From Arthrobacter_D sp015752045 (GTDB taxonomy: Bacteria; Actinomycetota; Actinomycetes; Actinomycetales; Micrococcaceae), in NCBI RefSeq assembly GCF_015752045.1, contig NZ_JADOUS010000011.1, positions 1-64,000 of the forward strand: 64,000 nucleotides of DNA, read 5' to 3'. The notes below the pieces were generated by a model, which was given only the letters and a program-made list of their open reading frames with translations, was not told where the DNA came from and did no database searches. Made by a program: the position numbers and the translations under genes. The first letter of the stretch is position 1, and the number at the start of each line of letters is the position of its first letter. Of this stretch, positions 7,902-16,026 are shown piece by piece.

Positions 7902-8438
7902 ATGGCCTCCCACCACCTGAAGCGACTCATGCTGCTGCGCCACGCAAAGGCCGAGTTCCAGGAGGGAGTGCCCGACCACGAACGGTCGCTCAGTTCGCGC
8001 GGCCACGCCGACGCTCCGCTCGTGGGGCGCTGGATGCTTGAGCACGACGCCGTCCCGGACTTCATCCTCGTCTCGACGGCCCTGCGCACCCGCCAGACCT
8101 GCACCTGGGTCTGCAAGGAGCTGGGGGACAAGGCGCCCACCCCCAAGCTGGAGGACGAGCTCTACGCGGCCCGTCCCTCGGAGATGCTCGCCCTCATCAA
8201 CCACGTGCCGCAGACCGTGACGAGCCTGCTCGTGATCGCGCACAACCCCGGCGTCCAGGACCTGGCGATGCGCCTGGCGTCCGTCCGCTCCAGCGAGCAC
8301 GCCGTCATGGACCTCGCGACGGACTACCCGACGTCGGGGCTCACCGTCATGACGTTCGACGGCTCCTGGGCGGAGCTCGACGGGCGCGACGCCGACGTCA
8401 CGGACTTCGTGGTGCGCCGGGCCTCCACCCTCCGCTGA
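7902..8438 (+). CDS. SixA-like histidine phosphatase
   Basis: The 178-residue protein belongs to the histidine phosphatase (phosphoglycerate mutase-like) superfamily: LMLLRHAKAEF at residues 9-19 holds the RH(G/A) nucleophilic histidine, RTRQT follows near 64-68, and VIAHNPGVQDL near 109-119 carries the second catalytic histidine. The short length and the RHAK form match the SixA group, which acts on phosphohistidine in E. coli; the actual substrate here is unknown. It starts 37 bases after the regulator gene on the same strand, so the two may be cotranscribed. Confidence 0.85.
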   Translation: MASHHLKRLMLLRHAKAEFQEGVPDHERSLSSRGHADAPLVGRWMLEHDAVPDFILVSTALRTRQTCTWVCKELGDKAPTPKLEDELYAARPSEMLALINHVPQTVTSLLVIAHNPGVQDLAMRLASVRSSEHAVMDLATDYPTSGLTVMTFDGSWAELDGRDADVTDFVVRRASTLR

Positions 8439-8452
8439 CGCGACCCGGCCGG

Positions 8453-9871
8453 TTACAGCCCGTACTTCTCGAGCAGGCGCAGCCAGACCTCGCTGACGGT
8501 GGGGTAGGCGGGCACTGCATGCCACAGGCGGTCGAGGGGTACCTCCCCGACGATGGCGATCGTCGCGGCGTGCAGCATCTCGGACACCTCGGGCCCGGCG
8601 AAGGTGACGCCCACGACGACTTTCCGGTCCTCGTCGACGACCATCTGCGCCCAGCCCTTGTATCCGTCGGAGTGCAGGGCGGACCCGGCGACGGCGATCT
8701 CGAGGGATGTCTCGGAGGCGTCGACGCCGTCCTTCCGCGCCTGGTCGAGGGTGCGGCCCACCATGGCGATCTCCGGGTCGGTGAACACCACCTGGGGGAC
8801 GGCACCCCGGTCCGCCGTCGCTGCGTAGGCGCTCCAGTCCTCGGCGGAGTCGCCGAGGGTGCCCTGTGCGCGAGCCGCAATGGCGTCACCGGTCGTGCGT
8901 GCCTCGTACTTGCCCTGGTGCGTCAGCTGGACCACGCCGCCCGCGTCACCGACGGCGTACAGCCAGCCGCCGGTGTCGGGGACGCGCCCGGTGGCGTCCC
9001 GGGTCAGCTTCTTCGGGTCCAGGCCGACGCTCTCGAGGCCGAGGCCGGAGGTGTTCGGGTGCCGTCCGGTCGAGACGAGCAGCTTCTCCGCCGTGACGGT
9101 CCGGCCGTTGCCGACGTCGAGCACGAATCCGCCGTCCTCCTGACGCACGGAGTTCGTCGCCGTGTCCGTCAGGACGATGAGTCCTTCACCGCGGAGGGCG
9201 TCGAGCACGAGGTCCGAGGCTTCCTTCGGGTAGTTGCCGAGGATCCCGCTGCGGGCGATGACGGTGACCTCGGCGCCGAGTCGCGCATAGGCCTGCGCCA
9301 GTTCGACGCCGGCCACGCCGCCGCCGAGGACGGCGAGGCTTGCGGGGATCTCCTTCGCCGACGTCGCCTCGCGGGTGGTCCAGTAGTCGAGGTCGGCGAG
9401 CCCGTCGATGGGCGGGGCGGTCGGCGTCGAGCCCGTGGCGAGCACGACGGCGTGATTCGCGCGGTAGATGGTCTCGGATCCGTCATCGTGGCTGATGGCG
9501 ACTTCGCGTTCACCGGTGAGCTTCGCCCAGCCCCGTTCCAGGGTGATGCCCGTCGAGGTGACCCATTCCTCCTGTGAGGAGTCGTCCCAGCCGGAGGTGA
9601 AGGAGGTGCGGCGCTCGAGCACCTGCTCCGGGTCGAGCGCACCCGTGACTGCTTCCCGCGCACCGGCCACGCCCCGCGCCGCGTTGAGGACGGTGCCAGG
9701 ACGGAGGAGGGCCTTGGACGGCATACACGCCCAGTAGGAGCATTCACCCCCGATGAGGTCGGATTCGACGAGCACCGCCGAGAGACCCCTCTCGACCACT
9801 CGTCCCGCCACATTCTCACCGACAGCGCCGGCGCCGATCACGATGACATCGATGCTCTGGGGTTCGCTCAT
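8453..9871 (-). CDS. FAD-dependent pyridine nucleotide-disulfide oxidoreductase (dihydrolipoyl dehydrogenase-like)
   Basis: The 472-residue protein has the order of domains of the glutathione reductase family. FAD binding is at GAGAVGENVAGRV (residues about 13-25), and the redox-active pair is in GGECSYWACMPSK (Cys-x4-Cys). The NAD(P) fold is VLGGGVAGVELAQAYARLG, and the C-terminal dimerisation domain is present. It departs from true Lpd at the disulfide loop (SYWA instead of LNVG), and the final HPT active-site motif reads HAVPAYPTVSE, so its substrate may not be lipoamide. The frame stays open upstream through the tRNA-Arg gene, but the ATG at 9871 before SEPQSIDVIVIG is the sensible start. 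It is not linked to 2-oxoacid dehydrogenase genes. Confidence 0.85.
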   Translation of the reverse strand: MSEPQSIDVIVIGAGAVGENVAGRVVERGLSAVLVESDLIGGECSYWACMPSKALLRPGTVLNAARGVAGAREAVTGALDPEQVLERRTSFTSGWDDSSQEEWVTSTGITLERGWAKLTGEREVAISHDDGSETIYRANHAVVLATGSTPTAPPIDGLADLDYWTTREATSAKEIPASLAVLGGGVAGVELAQAYARLGAEVTVIARSGILGNYPKEASDLVLDALRGEGLIVLTDTATNSVRQEDGGFVLDVGNGRTVTAEKLLVSTGRHPNTSGLGLESVGLDPKKLTRDATGRVPDTGGWLYAVGDAGGVVQLTHQGKYEARTTGDAIAARAQGTLGDSAEDWSAYAATADRGAVPQVVFTDPEIAMVGRTLDQARKDGVDASETSLEIAVAGSALHSDGYKGWAQMVVDEDRKVVVGVTFAGPEVSEMLHAATIAIVGEVPLDRLWHAVPAYPTVSEVWLRLLEKYGL

Positions 9872-9916
9872 GGGTCGAGCCTTGCATCCACCCCGGTGGG
9901 GAGCAACCCGCATGCA

Positions 9917-9944
9917 AAAGGCCCCGACCGGAGCCGGGGCCTTT
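9917..9944 (-). terminator. Terminator following tRNA-Arg
   Basis: AAAGGCCCCG (9917-9926) pairs perfectly with CGGGGCCTTT (9935-9944). On the minus strand it follows the tRNA-Arg CCA end by about 20 bases and ends in a short T run. Confidence 0.8.
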
Positions 9945-9962
9945 CGTGGTCTGCATGAACCG

Positions 9963-10038
9963 TGGTGCGCGCGAAGGGATTCGAACCCCCAACCTTCTGA
10001 TCCGTAGTCAGATGCTCTATCCGTTGAGCTACGCACGC
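9963..10038 (-). tRNA. tRNA-Arg (anticodon ACG)
   Basis: The 76-base minus-strand gene begins GCGTGCG (10032-10038), pairs with CGCGCGC (9967-9973) and has discriminator A and an encoded CCA (9963-9965). The anticodon stem TCTGA/TCAGA encloses CTACGGA, giving anticodon ACG. This tRNA needs A34-to-inosine editing by TadA, which is encoded 4 kb away in the window. Confidence 0.95.
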
Positions 10039-10167
10039 ATCTGTGGTCCGTCGATCCGCACTGCGAATGAGTCCCACAAACCGGCCGTTTGGCCGTAAAT
10101 AACTCTAGCGTGGATTGTCTGCGGCGCCTAATCAGCCAGTCCGCTCCACGCGCGGTAGACCGGTCTA

Positions 10168-10183
10168 GGTGACCTTCATCACA
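10168..10183. promoter_or_regulatory. CRP/GlxR-type operator upstream of pckG
   Basis: GGTGACCTTCATCACA on the plus strand is TGTGA-TGAAGG-TCACC on the other, matching nine of ten conserved positions of the CRP/GlxR palindrome. It lies about 150 bases before the pckG start. cAMP-dependent control of gluconeogenesis would fit, but binding is inferred. Confidence 0.5.
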
Positions 10184-10329
10184 CCAGGGCGTAACGTAAG
10201 CGCTGGACATCGGCTCGTTGACGCGGAAGACACCACGGCCTGGGTGTGTGCTTCCTCGATCGGGCCCTTGCGTGAAATATCCCGCCCCTAGCATCGGTAG
10301 ACACCATGCACCCAACGAAGGGAAGAGTA

Positions 10330-12171
10330 ATGGGCGATCCCGTACGACAGCTCACGGTTGACACACCCCCCACTGCGCCGACCACCCACAAGCCCCTGCT
10401 CGCGTGGGTCGAGGAGGTGCGGCTGCTGACGCAGCCCGCCGACGTCGTCTGGGTGGACGGTTCGGAGGCGGAGAACCGGCGTCTCTCGGACGAACTGGTC
10501 GAGAGCGGGACGTTCGTCCGGCTCAACCCGGAGACGTTCCCCAATTCCTTTGCGGCTTTCTCGGACCCCAGAGACGTGGCCCGGGTGGAGGAGCAGACGT
10601 TCATCTGCTCCGCCGACGAACGCGAGGCGGGCTTCACGAACAACTGGATGGACCCGGCGGAGATGAAGGCGAAACTCACCGGCCTGTTCTCCGGTGCCAT
10701 GCGCGGCCGCACCATGTACGTCATCCCGTTCGTCATGGGCCACCTCGACGCCGAGGACCCCAAGTTCGGCGTCGAGATCACCGACAGTGCCTACGTGGTC
10801 ACGTCGATGCGCATCATGGCGACGATCGGCACCCCCGTCCTGGACCGCATGACCGAACTCGACGCCGCGTTCGTGCCGGCCCTCCACTCACTCGGCGCAC
10901 CTCTCGCCGACGGCGAGGCCGACGTCCCGTGGCCCTGCAACGAGGAGAAGTGGATCGTCCACTTCCCCGAGGAGCGCTCCATCTGGTCCTACGGCTCCGG
11001 CTACGGCGGCAACGCCCTGCTCGGCAAGAAGTGCTACGCGCTGCGGATCGCATCCGTCATGGCGCGCGAGGAGGGCTGGCTGGCCGAGCACATGCTGATC
11101 CTCAAGCTCACTTCGCCCCAGGACCGGACCTACTACCTCTCCGCGGCGTTCCCCTCGGCGTGCGGCAAGACGAACCTCGCACTGCTCGACCCCACGATCG
11201 ACGGCTGGAAGGTCGAGACGCTGGGCGACGACATCACCTGGATGCGCTTCGGGAAGGAGGGCGAACTGCGGGCGGTCAATCCCGAGGCGGGACTCTTCGG
11301 CGTCGCGCCCGGCACCGGCTGGCACACCAACCCGAATGCGATGCGCGCCATCGCCAAGGGCAACTCGGTCTTCACGAACGTCGCCCTCACCGACGACGGC
11401 GGCGTCTGGTGGGAGGGCATGACCGAGGAGGTGCCGGCCCACCTCACGGACTGGCAGGGCCGCGACTGGACGCCGGACATGGAGCACACCGCGGCGCACC
11501 CGAATGCCAGGTTCTGCACGCCGATCGACCAGATCGACATGCTCGCCGAAGAGTTCAACCGGCCGGACGGCGTCGAGCTCTCGGCCATCCTCTTCGGCGG
11601 ACGCCGCAAGACGACGGTCCCCCTCGTCACGCAGTCCCGCAGCTGGGCGAACGGCATCTTCATGGGGTCGACGCTGTCGTCGGAGACCACGGCCGCCGCC
11701 GCGGGCGAGGTGGGCCGCGTCCGCCGCGACCCCATGGCCATGCTGCCCTTCATCGGCTACGACGCCGGCGACTACCTCCGCCACTGGCTCACCCTCAGCG
11801 CCGGAGCCGACCAGGCGCGCCTGCCGAAGATCTTCCTCGTCAACTGGTTCCGCCGCACCGCGTCCGGCGGCTTCGCCTGGCCCGGCTTCGGCGACAACTC
11901 GCGGGTGCTGAAATGGGTCATCGAGCGGCTGGAGGGTACGGCGGACGCCGTCGAGACCCCCATCGGCTTCGTCCCGACCGGGGATGCGCTCGACCTCACG
12001 GGGTTGGACATGACGCCGGCCGAGCTGGAGTCCGCCGTGCACGTCGACCGTGAGGAATGGGACGTCGAGCTCGCCTCCATCGAGGAGTGGTACGCGAGGT
12101 TCGGGGATTCGCTCCCGGACGCGCTGCAGGCCGAACTCGATGCCCTGAAGGACCGCATGTCGGCGCACTGA
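10330..12171 (+). CDS. pckG: Phosphoenolpyruvate carboxykinase (GTP)
   Basis: This gluconeogenic enzyme converts oxaloacetate and GTP to PEP, GDP and CO2. The 613-residue product has the family length. The kinase-1 P-loop is FPSACGKTNLA (near residue 275), kinase-2 is GDDITWMRFG (near 300) and the GTP-site region FGGRRKTTVPLV lies near 418. The metal/PEP region and conserved C-terminal block (NSRVLKWVIERL) are present. I chose ATG 10330, preceded by AAGGGAAGAG, over an in-frame ATG at 10306. It is monocistronic: a CRP/GlxR-like site lies upstream and a long bidirectional terminator lies downstream. Confidence 0.96.
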   Translation: MGDPVRQLTVDTPPTAPTTHKPLLAWVEEVRLLTQPADVVWVDGSEAENRRLSDELVESGTFVRLNPETFPNSFAAFSDPRDVARVEEQTFICSADEREAGFTNNWMDPAEMKAKLTGLFSGAMRGRTMYVIPFVMGHLDAEDPKFGVEITDSAYVVTSMRIMATIGTPVLDRMTELDAAFVPALHSLGAPLADGEADVPWPCNEEKWIVHFPEERSIWSYGSGYGGNALLGKKCYALRIASVMAREEGWLAEHMLILKLTSPQDRTYYLSAAFPSACGKTNLALLDPTIDGWKVETLGDDITWMRFGKEGELRAVNPEAGLFGVAPGTGWHTNPNAMRAIAKGNSVFTNVALTDDGGVWWEGMTEEVPAHLTDWQGRDWTPDMEHTAAHPNARFCTPIDQIDMLAEEFNRPDGVELSAILFGGRRKTTVPLVTQSRSWANGIFMGSTLSSETTAAAAGEVGRVRRDPMAMLPFIGYDAGDYLRHWLTLSAGADQARLPKIFLVNWFRRTASGGFAWPGFGDNSRVLKWVIERLEGTADAVETPIGFVPTGDALDLTGLDMTPAELESAVHVDREEWDVELASIEEWYARFGDSLPDALQAELDALKDRMSAH

Positions 12172-12183
12172 CTACCGGCAGGG

Positions 12184-12231
12184 CGACGACGGCGGCCCCG
12201 CACCTTCGAAGGTGCGGGGCCGCCGTCGTCG
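12184..12231. terminator. Bidirectional terminator between pckG and hmp
   Basis: A 48-base perfect inverted repeat is centred on TTCGAA at about 12207, with arms rich in GGCGGCCCCGCACC. It sits between the convergent pckG and hmp genes and can stop transcription from both sides. Confidence 0.85.
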
Positions 12232-12246
12232 GTCTCGATCGGCTTG

Positions 12247-13407
12247 TCAGCCGGCGAGCCAGATGTCCGGGCCGAAGACCTCGTAGTGGATCCTGGTCGC
12301 CGGGATGCCGGCGTTGATGGCCTCGTTGCGGATGCTCTTCATGAACGGCAGTGGACCGCACAGGTACAGCGAGGCGTTGGTCGGCAGATCCACGTCGCGC
12401 AGCGTCATGAACCCTTCCTTCGCATCCGCCTCAGGCTGTTCGAGCCAGAGCTGAAGCTCGGCGCCGTCGAGCCGCTCGACGTCGTCGGTCATCTGGGAAC
12501 GCAGCGCCCAGCTGTCCAGCGTGCTCTCCGCGTGCAGGACGAGCACCTGGCGGTCCGAGCCGGACTCCGCGAGGGACCGCAGGATCGAGGCCGACGGCGT
12601 GCAGCCGATGCCGGCCGAGGCCAGGACCACGGGGTCGTCGCTGTCCTTGAGGGTGATCTCCCCGTAGGGGTTCGAGATCTCGAGGATGTCGCCGACCCGG
12701 ACGTGGTTGTGCAGCACGGGGGAGACCTCACCGCCGTCGTCGAGCTTGCTGGTGAAGCTACGGCTGGTGCCGGCGTTGCCGGAGAGGGAGTACTGGCGGA
12801 CCTGGCGCAGGCCGTCGGGGAGGGTGACCTTGACGCTGACGTACTGGCCCGGGAGGGCAGGGGTGATGGGGGTGTCGTCGGCCGGTTCGAGGACGAAGGT
12901 CAGCGAGCCGGTGCCGGCGGCGGTCTTGGCGGCGACCCTCCACGGGCTCCACATGGTGGTGTTGGCCTGTGCGGCGTAGAGGCCTTTCTCCAGCTTGACC
13001 AGCGCGTCGGCCATCAGCCAGTAGACCTCGGTCCAGGCTTCGGCGATCTCGGGTGTGATGACGTCGGCGAGGTCGTCGGCGATGGCCGCGAAGAGGTGTT
13101 CGTACACCACCTGGTACTGCGGTTCGGTGATTCCGAGGGAGGTGTGGCGGTGCGCGATGCGGGCGAGCACCGTCTCCGGCAGCGTTCCGGGGTTGTTCAC
13201 CAGGTGCGTGGCGAAAGCGGCGATGCTCCCGGCCAGGGCCTGCTGCTGGTCGCCGTTGCGCTGGTTGGAGCGGCTGAAGAGACCGTCCATCAGTTCCGGG
13301 TGCGCTGCGAAGAGGCTGGCGTAGAACCTGGGCGTGATCTCCCCTATGCGGGACCCCACCAGTGGGAGGGTTGCCTCGATGACGGGGAAGGACTTGTCCG
13401 AGAGAAT
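12247..13407 (-). CDS. hmp: Flavohemoglobin nitric oxide dioxygenase
   Basis: Hmp oxidises NO to nitrate with O2 and NAD(P)H. The N-terminal globin domain (about residues 1-140) has the proximal-histidine region RIAHRHTSLGI. The FAD domain carries RQYSLSGN, and the NAD domain carries ASAGIGCTPSASIL and the C-terminal YLCGP...HYEVFGPD. No ATG, GTG or TTG is available between the operator (13458-13484) and the globin domain. The family starts at the residue before LSDKSFP, which here is an ATT codon (13405-13407) with AGGAG six bases upstream. I therefore use an ATT start, giving 386 residues; an ATG at 13494 would put the operator inside the gene. It lies downstream of nsrR and is expected to be repressed by NsrR. 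Confidence 0.9.
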   Translation of the reverse strand: MLSDKSFPVIEATLPLVGSRIGEITPRFYASLFAAHPELMDGLFSRSNQRNGDQQQALAGSIAAFATHLVNNPGTLPETVLARIAHRHTSLGITEPQYQVVYEHLFAAIADDLADVITPEIAEAWTEVYWLMADALVKLEKGLYAAQANTTMWSPWRVAAKTAAGTGSLTFVLEPADDTPITPALPGQYVSVKVTLPDGLRQVRQYSLSGNAGTSRSFTSKLDDGGEVSPVLHNHVRVGDILEISNPYGEITLKDSDDPVVLASAGIGCTPSASILRSLAESGSDRQVLVLHAESTLDSWALRSQMTDDVERLDGAELQLWLEQPEADAKEGFMTLRDVDLPTNASLYLCGPLPFMKSIRNEAINAGIPATRIHYEVFGPDIWLAG

Positions 13408-13457
13408 GATGGACTCCTGAGATAGTGGCCCGGGAATTCGGCCGGACCTCGGCGACG

Positions 13458-13484
13458 AATACTTGCATCTGATATGCATGTATT
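13458..13484 (-). promoter_or_regulatory. NsrR operator in the hmp promoter
   Basis: AATACTTGCAT and ATGCATGTATT form an inverted repeat (10 of 11 positions) around CTGAT. Read as an 11-1-11 palindrome centred on G13471 it has the layout of known NsrR boxes. It lies about 50 bases before the hmp start, and the nearby regulator gene is NsrR-like. Confidence 0.7.
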
Positions 13485-13555
13485 GACGCTCCAAGTACTA
13501 CACGTCGTAGAAAACGGTTGCAAATCCTGCAGGCGGTTCGGCGCGCCGGAGCGGC

Positions 13556-14005
13556 TTACAGGTCGGGGCGCAGGCCGATGGCCTGGAAGACAGGGCTCAT
13601 CTGCCGGGACGTGGGCAGCGAGGCGACCACCACGTCGTCGAGCTCCCGGTAGAACGCTTCACGGGCCCTGCCCAGGGCGGCCCGGAGCCGGCACTCGGTC
13701 ACCAGCGGGCAGGCGCCCGTGGCGGTCACGCAGTCGGCCGGGTCCGTCCGGGTGTCCAGCGCCCGCAGCAGCCGGCCGACGGTGGCTGCGCGGCCGGCGC
13801 TGCTGAGCCGGGCGCCGCCGTGACGACCGCGTTCCACGTCGATCATGCCGAGTTCGCGCAGCTTCGCCATCGTCTTGCTCACGTGGTTGTAGGGGGTGCC
13901 GACGGCGTCGGCGATGCTCTGGGTGGTGAGCAGTTCGCCGTCCGCGGCGGCCGCGAGCACCATCATCGCGCGAAGGCTGACGTCCGCGAAGGCATTGATC
14001 CTCAT
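13556..14005 (-). CDS. nsrR: Rrf2-family nitric-oxide-sensing repressor
   Basis: The 149-residue protein has the Rrf2 winged helix (residues about 1-70, with TTQSIADAVGTPYNHVSKTM as helix-turn-helix) and three cysteines at 92, 99 and 105 (C-x6-C-x5-C) that would bind an iron-sulfur cluster destroyed by NO. Linkage to hmp and the palindrome between them support the NsrR assignment over IscR. The start ATG overlaps the stop of the preceding gene by four bases, so it is cotranscribed with it. It has its own stop 72 bases before the hmp operator. Confidence 0.88.
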   Translation of the reverse strand: MRINAFADVSLRAMMVLAAAADGELLTTQSIADAVGTPYNHVSKTMAKLRELGMIDVERGRHGGARLSSAGRAATVGRLLRALDTRTDPADCVTATGACPLVTECRLRAALGRAREAFYRELDDVVVASLPTSRQMSPVFQAIGLRPDL

Positions 14006-14523
14006 ACCACCGGCTCGGTCCGATCCACCCAGACGGCGGGTTCGCTGGTGTCGGCCGACAGCTCGCCGAACTCCAGCCCGTTCGTCCCCGGACCGTTGCC
14101 GTAGGGCAGCACCGCGGCGAACACCGAGCCGTCCTGATGCTCGGCGGCGACGTGGATCGCGTCGGAGTCCTCGTCCAGCAGGGTGATGTCACAGACGATC
14201 GCCGCGGCGCGGAACTCGTCGCGGTGCTGGCGCAGGAGTTCGGTGAGGTCGCTGATCATGCCGTCGGCATCGAAGTCGCCGCCGTCCGCCGCATCGGCCG
14301 GAGTGACCGCCACCAGGCGCACCGCGCCGTCGTTCTCCACCACCAGGGCGAAGGGCAGGAGCCCGCCGTCGCGCGCCAGCGACTCCTGGGCAGACGCGAG
14401 CCCGGTACCGAGCAGGTTCTCGAGGTCCGTGGCGCTCGTGGCCGGCACCGAGCCGCGCCAGGAGTCCCCGGCCGGGTCCGCAGGCTGCGGGACGGCAGCG
14501 GGAGTCTCGGAGGATCCAGTCAC
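14002..14523 (-). CDS. Conserved hypothetical actinobacterial protein
   Basis: The 173-residue protein starts at GTG 14523, four bases after the mutase stop, and overlaps nsrR by four bases. The first 30 residues are disordered; the rest alternates strands and helices (PFALVVENDGAVRLVAV, AAAIVCDITLLDE, DAIHVAAEHQDG) and ends in VWVDRTEPVV. No signal peptide, membrane segment or catalytic motif is visible, and I do not recognise a function. The tight packing suggests a single mutase-hypothetical-nsrR transcript. Confidence 0.7.
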   Translation of the reverse strand: MTGSSETPAAVPQPADPAGDSWRGSVPATSATDLENLLGTGLASAQESLARDGGLLPFALVVENDGAVRLVAVTPADAADGGDFDADGMISDLTELLRQHRDEFRAAAIVCDITLLDEDSDAIHVAAEHQDGSVFAAVLPYGNGPGTNGLEFGELSADTSEPAVWVDRTEPVV

Positions 14524-14527
14524 CCGG

Positions 14528-15934
14528 TCAGCTCCGGATCACGGCCAGCACCCGGTCGCGGATGCGTTCCATGGTCTCGAGGTCCACGGCCTCGGCGTTG
14601 AGCCGCAGGTAGGGCTCCGTGTTCGAGGCGCGCAGGTTGAACCACCAGTCCCCGTGGTCCGGCGTGAAGGTCAGGCCGTCGAGCTCGTCGACGACGACGC
14701 CGTCCTGCTCGAACTCGGCGCGCGCCCGGGCGATGGACGCCGGGAGGTCCTCGACCTTCGAATTGACCTCGCCGGAGGAGACGTAGGGCTCGTATTCGCG
14801 GCCCAGCTCAGAGAGCGGCCCGTCCTGCTCGCCGAGGGCGGCGAGGACGTGCATCGCCGCGAGCATCCCCGTGTCCGCGTTCCAGAAGTCCCGGAAGTAG
14901 TAGTGGGCGGAGTGCTCGCCGCCGAACACGGCGCCCTCTTTCGCCATGACGGCCTTGATGAAGGAGTGGCCCACGCGCGTACGGACCGGACGGCCGCCGT
15001 CGTGCCTGATCAGTTCGGGCACCGCGCGCGAGGTGATGAGGTTGTGGATGATCACGGGTTCGGCCTCGCCGGCGGCCTGCGCGCGGGCGATCTCGCGGCG
15101 GGCGACCATCGCGGTGATGGCGCTCGGTGAGACGGGTTCGCCGAGCTCGTCGATGATGAAGCAGCGGTCGGCGTCGCCGTCGAACGCGATCCCGATGTCC
15201 GCGCCGTGCTCGACGACGGCCGCCTGCAGGTCGCGGAGGTTCTCCGGCTCGAGCGGGTTGGCCGGGTGGTTGGGGAACGAGCCGTCGAGCTCGAAGTAGA
15301 GGGGCACGATCTCGAACGGCAGGGCGGGCAGGATCTTGTCGCCGAGGACGGCGGGGGTGGTCAGGCCCGCCATGCCGTTGCCGGCGTCCACCACGATCTT
15401 GAGCGGGCGCGACGACGAGAGGTCCACCTGGGCGCGCAGGAACCGCGAGTACTCCTCGAGGACGTCGCGCACGCCGGTGGTACCCTGCGCCGCGGCGGCG
15501 GGGATCGAGCCGTCGGCGAGGTAGCGTTCGGCGCGCTCCTGCACGTCGTTGAGGCCCGTCTCCGAGGACACCGGGACGGCGCCGGCGCGCGTCATCTTCA
15601 TGCCGTTGTACTGGGCGGGATTGTGGCTGGCGGTGAACGTCACGCCGGCCGCGTTCAGGGTGCCGCTGGCGTAGTAGAGCTCGTCGGTGGAGATGAGGTC
15701 GAGGAAGACCACGTTTCCCCCGCGGCGGGTGGCACCCTCGGCGAACGCCTTCGAGAACTCGGGCGACGACGGCCGCATGTCTCCGCCGACGAGGATGGTC
15801 TCCCCGGCCAGCTCCAGCGAGTCGACGAAGGCTGCTCCTACCGCCCGGACCGAGTCGACGGTGATGGTCTCGCCGACGATGCCGCGGACGTCGTAGGCCT
15901 TGAAGGATGCAGAGAGATCGAAGGTTGTAGTCAC
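14528..15934 (-). CDS. manB: Phosphomannomutase/phosphoglucomutase
   Basis: This alpha-D-phosphohexomutase interconverts hexose 6- and 1-phosphates for cell-envelope and glycan precursors. The active-site serine loop is TASHNPAQYNGMKM (near residues 97-110), the metal-binding loop is DGDADRCF (near 245), the sugar-specificity region is FGGEHSAHYYF, and the phosphate-binding loop is RASNTEPYLRL near the C-terminus. The 468-residue length is usual. The start is GTG 15934, just before TTTFDLSASFKAYDVRG; the frame remains open upstream but the added peptide is not family-like. The head gene of the unit with the hypothetical protein and nsrR; divergent from the RecQ-like gene. Confidence 0.92.
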   Translation of the reverse strand: MTTTFDLSASFKAYDVRGIVGETITVDSVRAVGAAFVDSLELAGETILVGGDMRPSSPEFSKAFAEGATRRGGNVVFLDLISTDELYYASGTLNAAGVTFTASHNPAQYNGMKMTRAGAVPVSSETGLNDVQERAERYLADGSIPAAAAQGTTGVRDVLEEYSRFLRAQVDLSSSRPLKIVVDAGNGMAGLTTPAVLGDKILPALPFEIVPLYFELDGSFPNHPANPLEPENLRDLQAAVVEHGADIGIAFDGDADRCFIIDELGEPVSPSAITAMVARREIARAQAAGEAEPVIIHNLITSRAVPELIRHDGGRPVRTRVGHSFIKAVMAKEGAVFGGEHSAHYYFRDFWNADTGMLAAMHVLAALGEQDGPLSELGREYEPYVSSGEVNSKVEDLPASIARARAEFEQDGVVVDELDGLTFTPDHGDWWFNLRASNTEPYLRLNAEAVDLETMERIRDRVLAVIRS

Positions 15935-16026
15935 GTTGGAAAGTGTATCGGTGGGGCCGTGGCGCCGGTTGCGCACATAGCGGTTGCCGCACGGTGAGTG
16001 GGGGAGGCGGCTGGGATACTGGGAAG

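Noticed and set aside
9872..10315. N-terminal extension of the flavoprotein reductase through the tRNA-Arg gene
   Set aside because: The added 148 residues include the translation of a tRNA and a terminator; ATG 9871 gives the normal family start.
12184..12231. Long palindrome considered as a mobile or CRISPR repeat
   Set aside because: It occurs once, between convergent genes, with the form of a bidirectional terminator; no repeat-spacer array exists in the window.
13407..13494. ATG 13494 as the hmp start
   Set aside because: It lies upstream of the NsrR-type palindrome, and the extra 29 residues are not part of the globin family.
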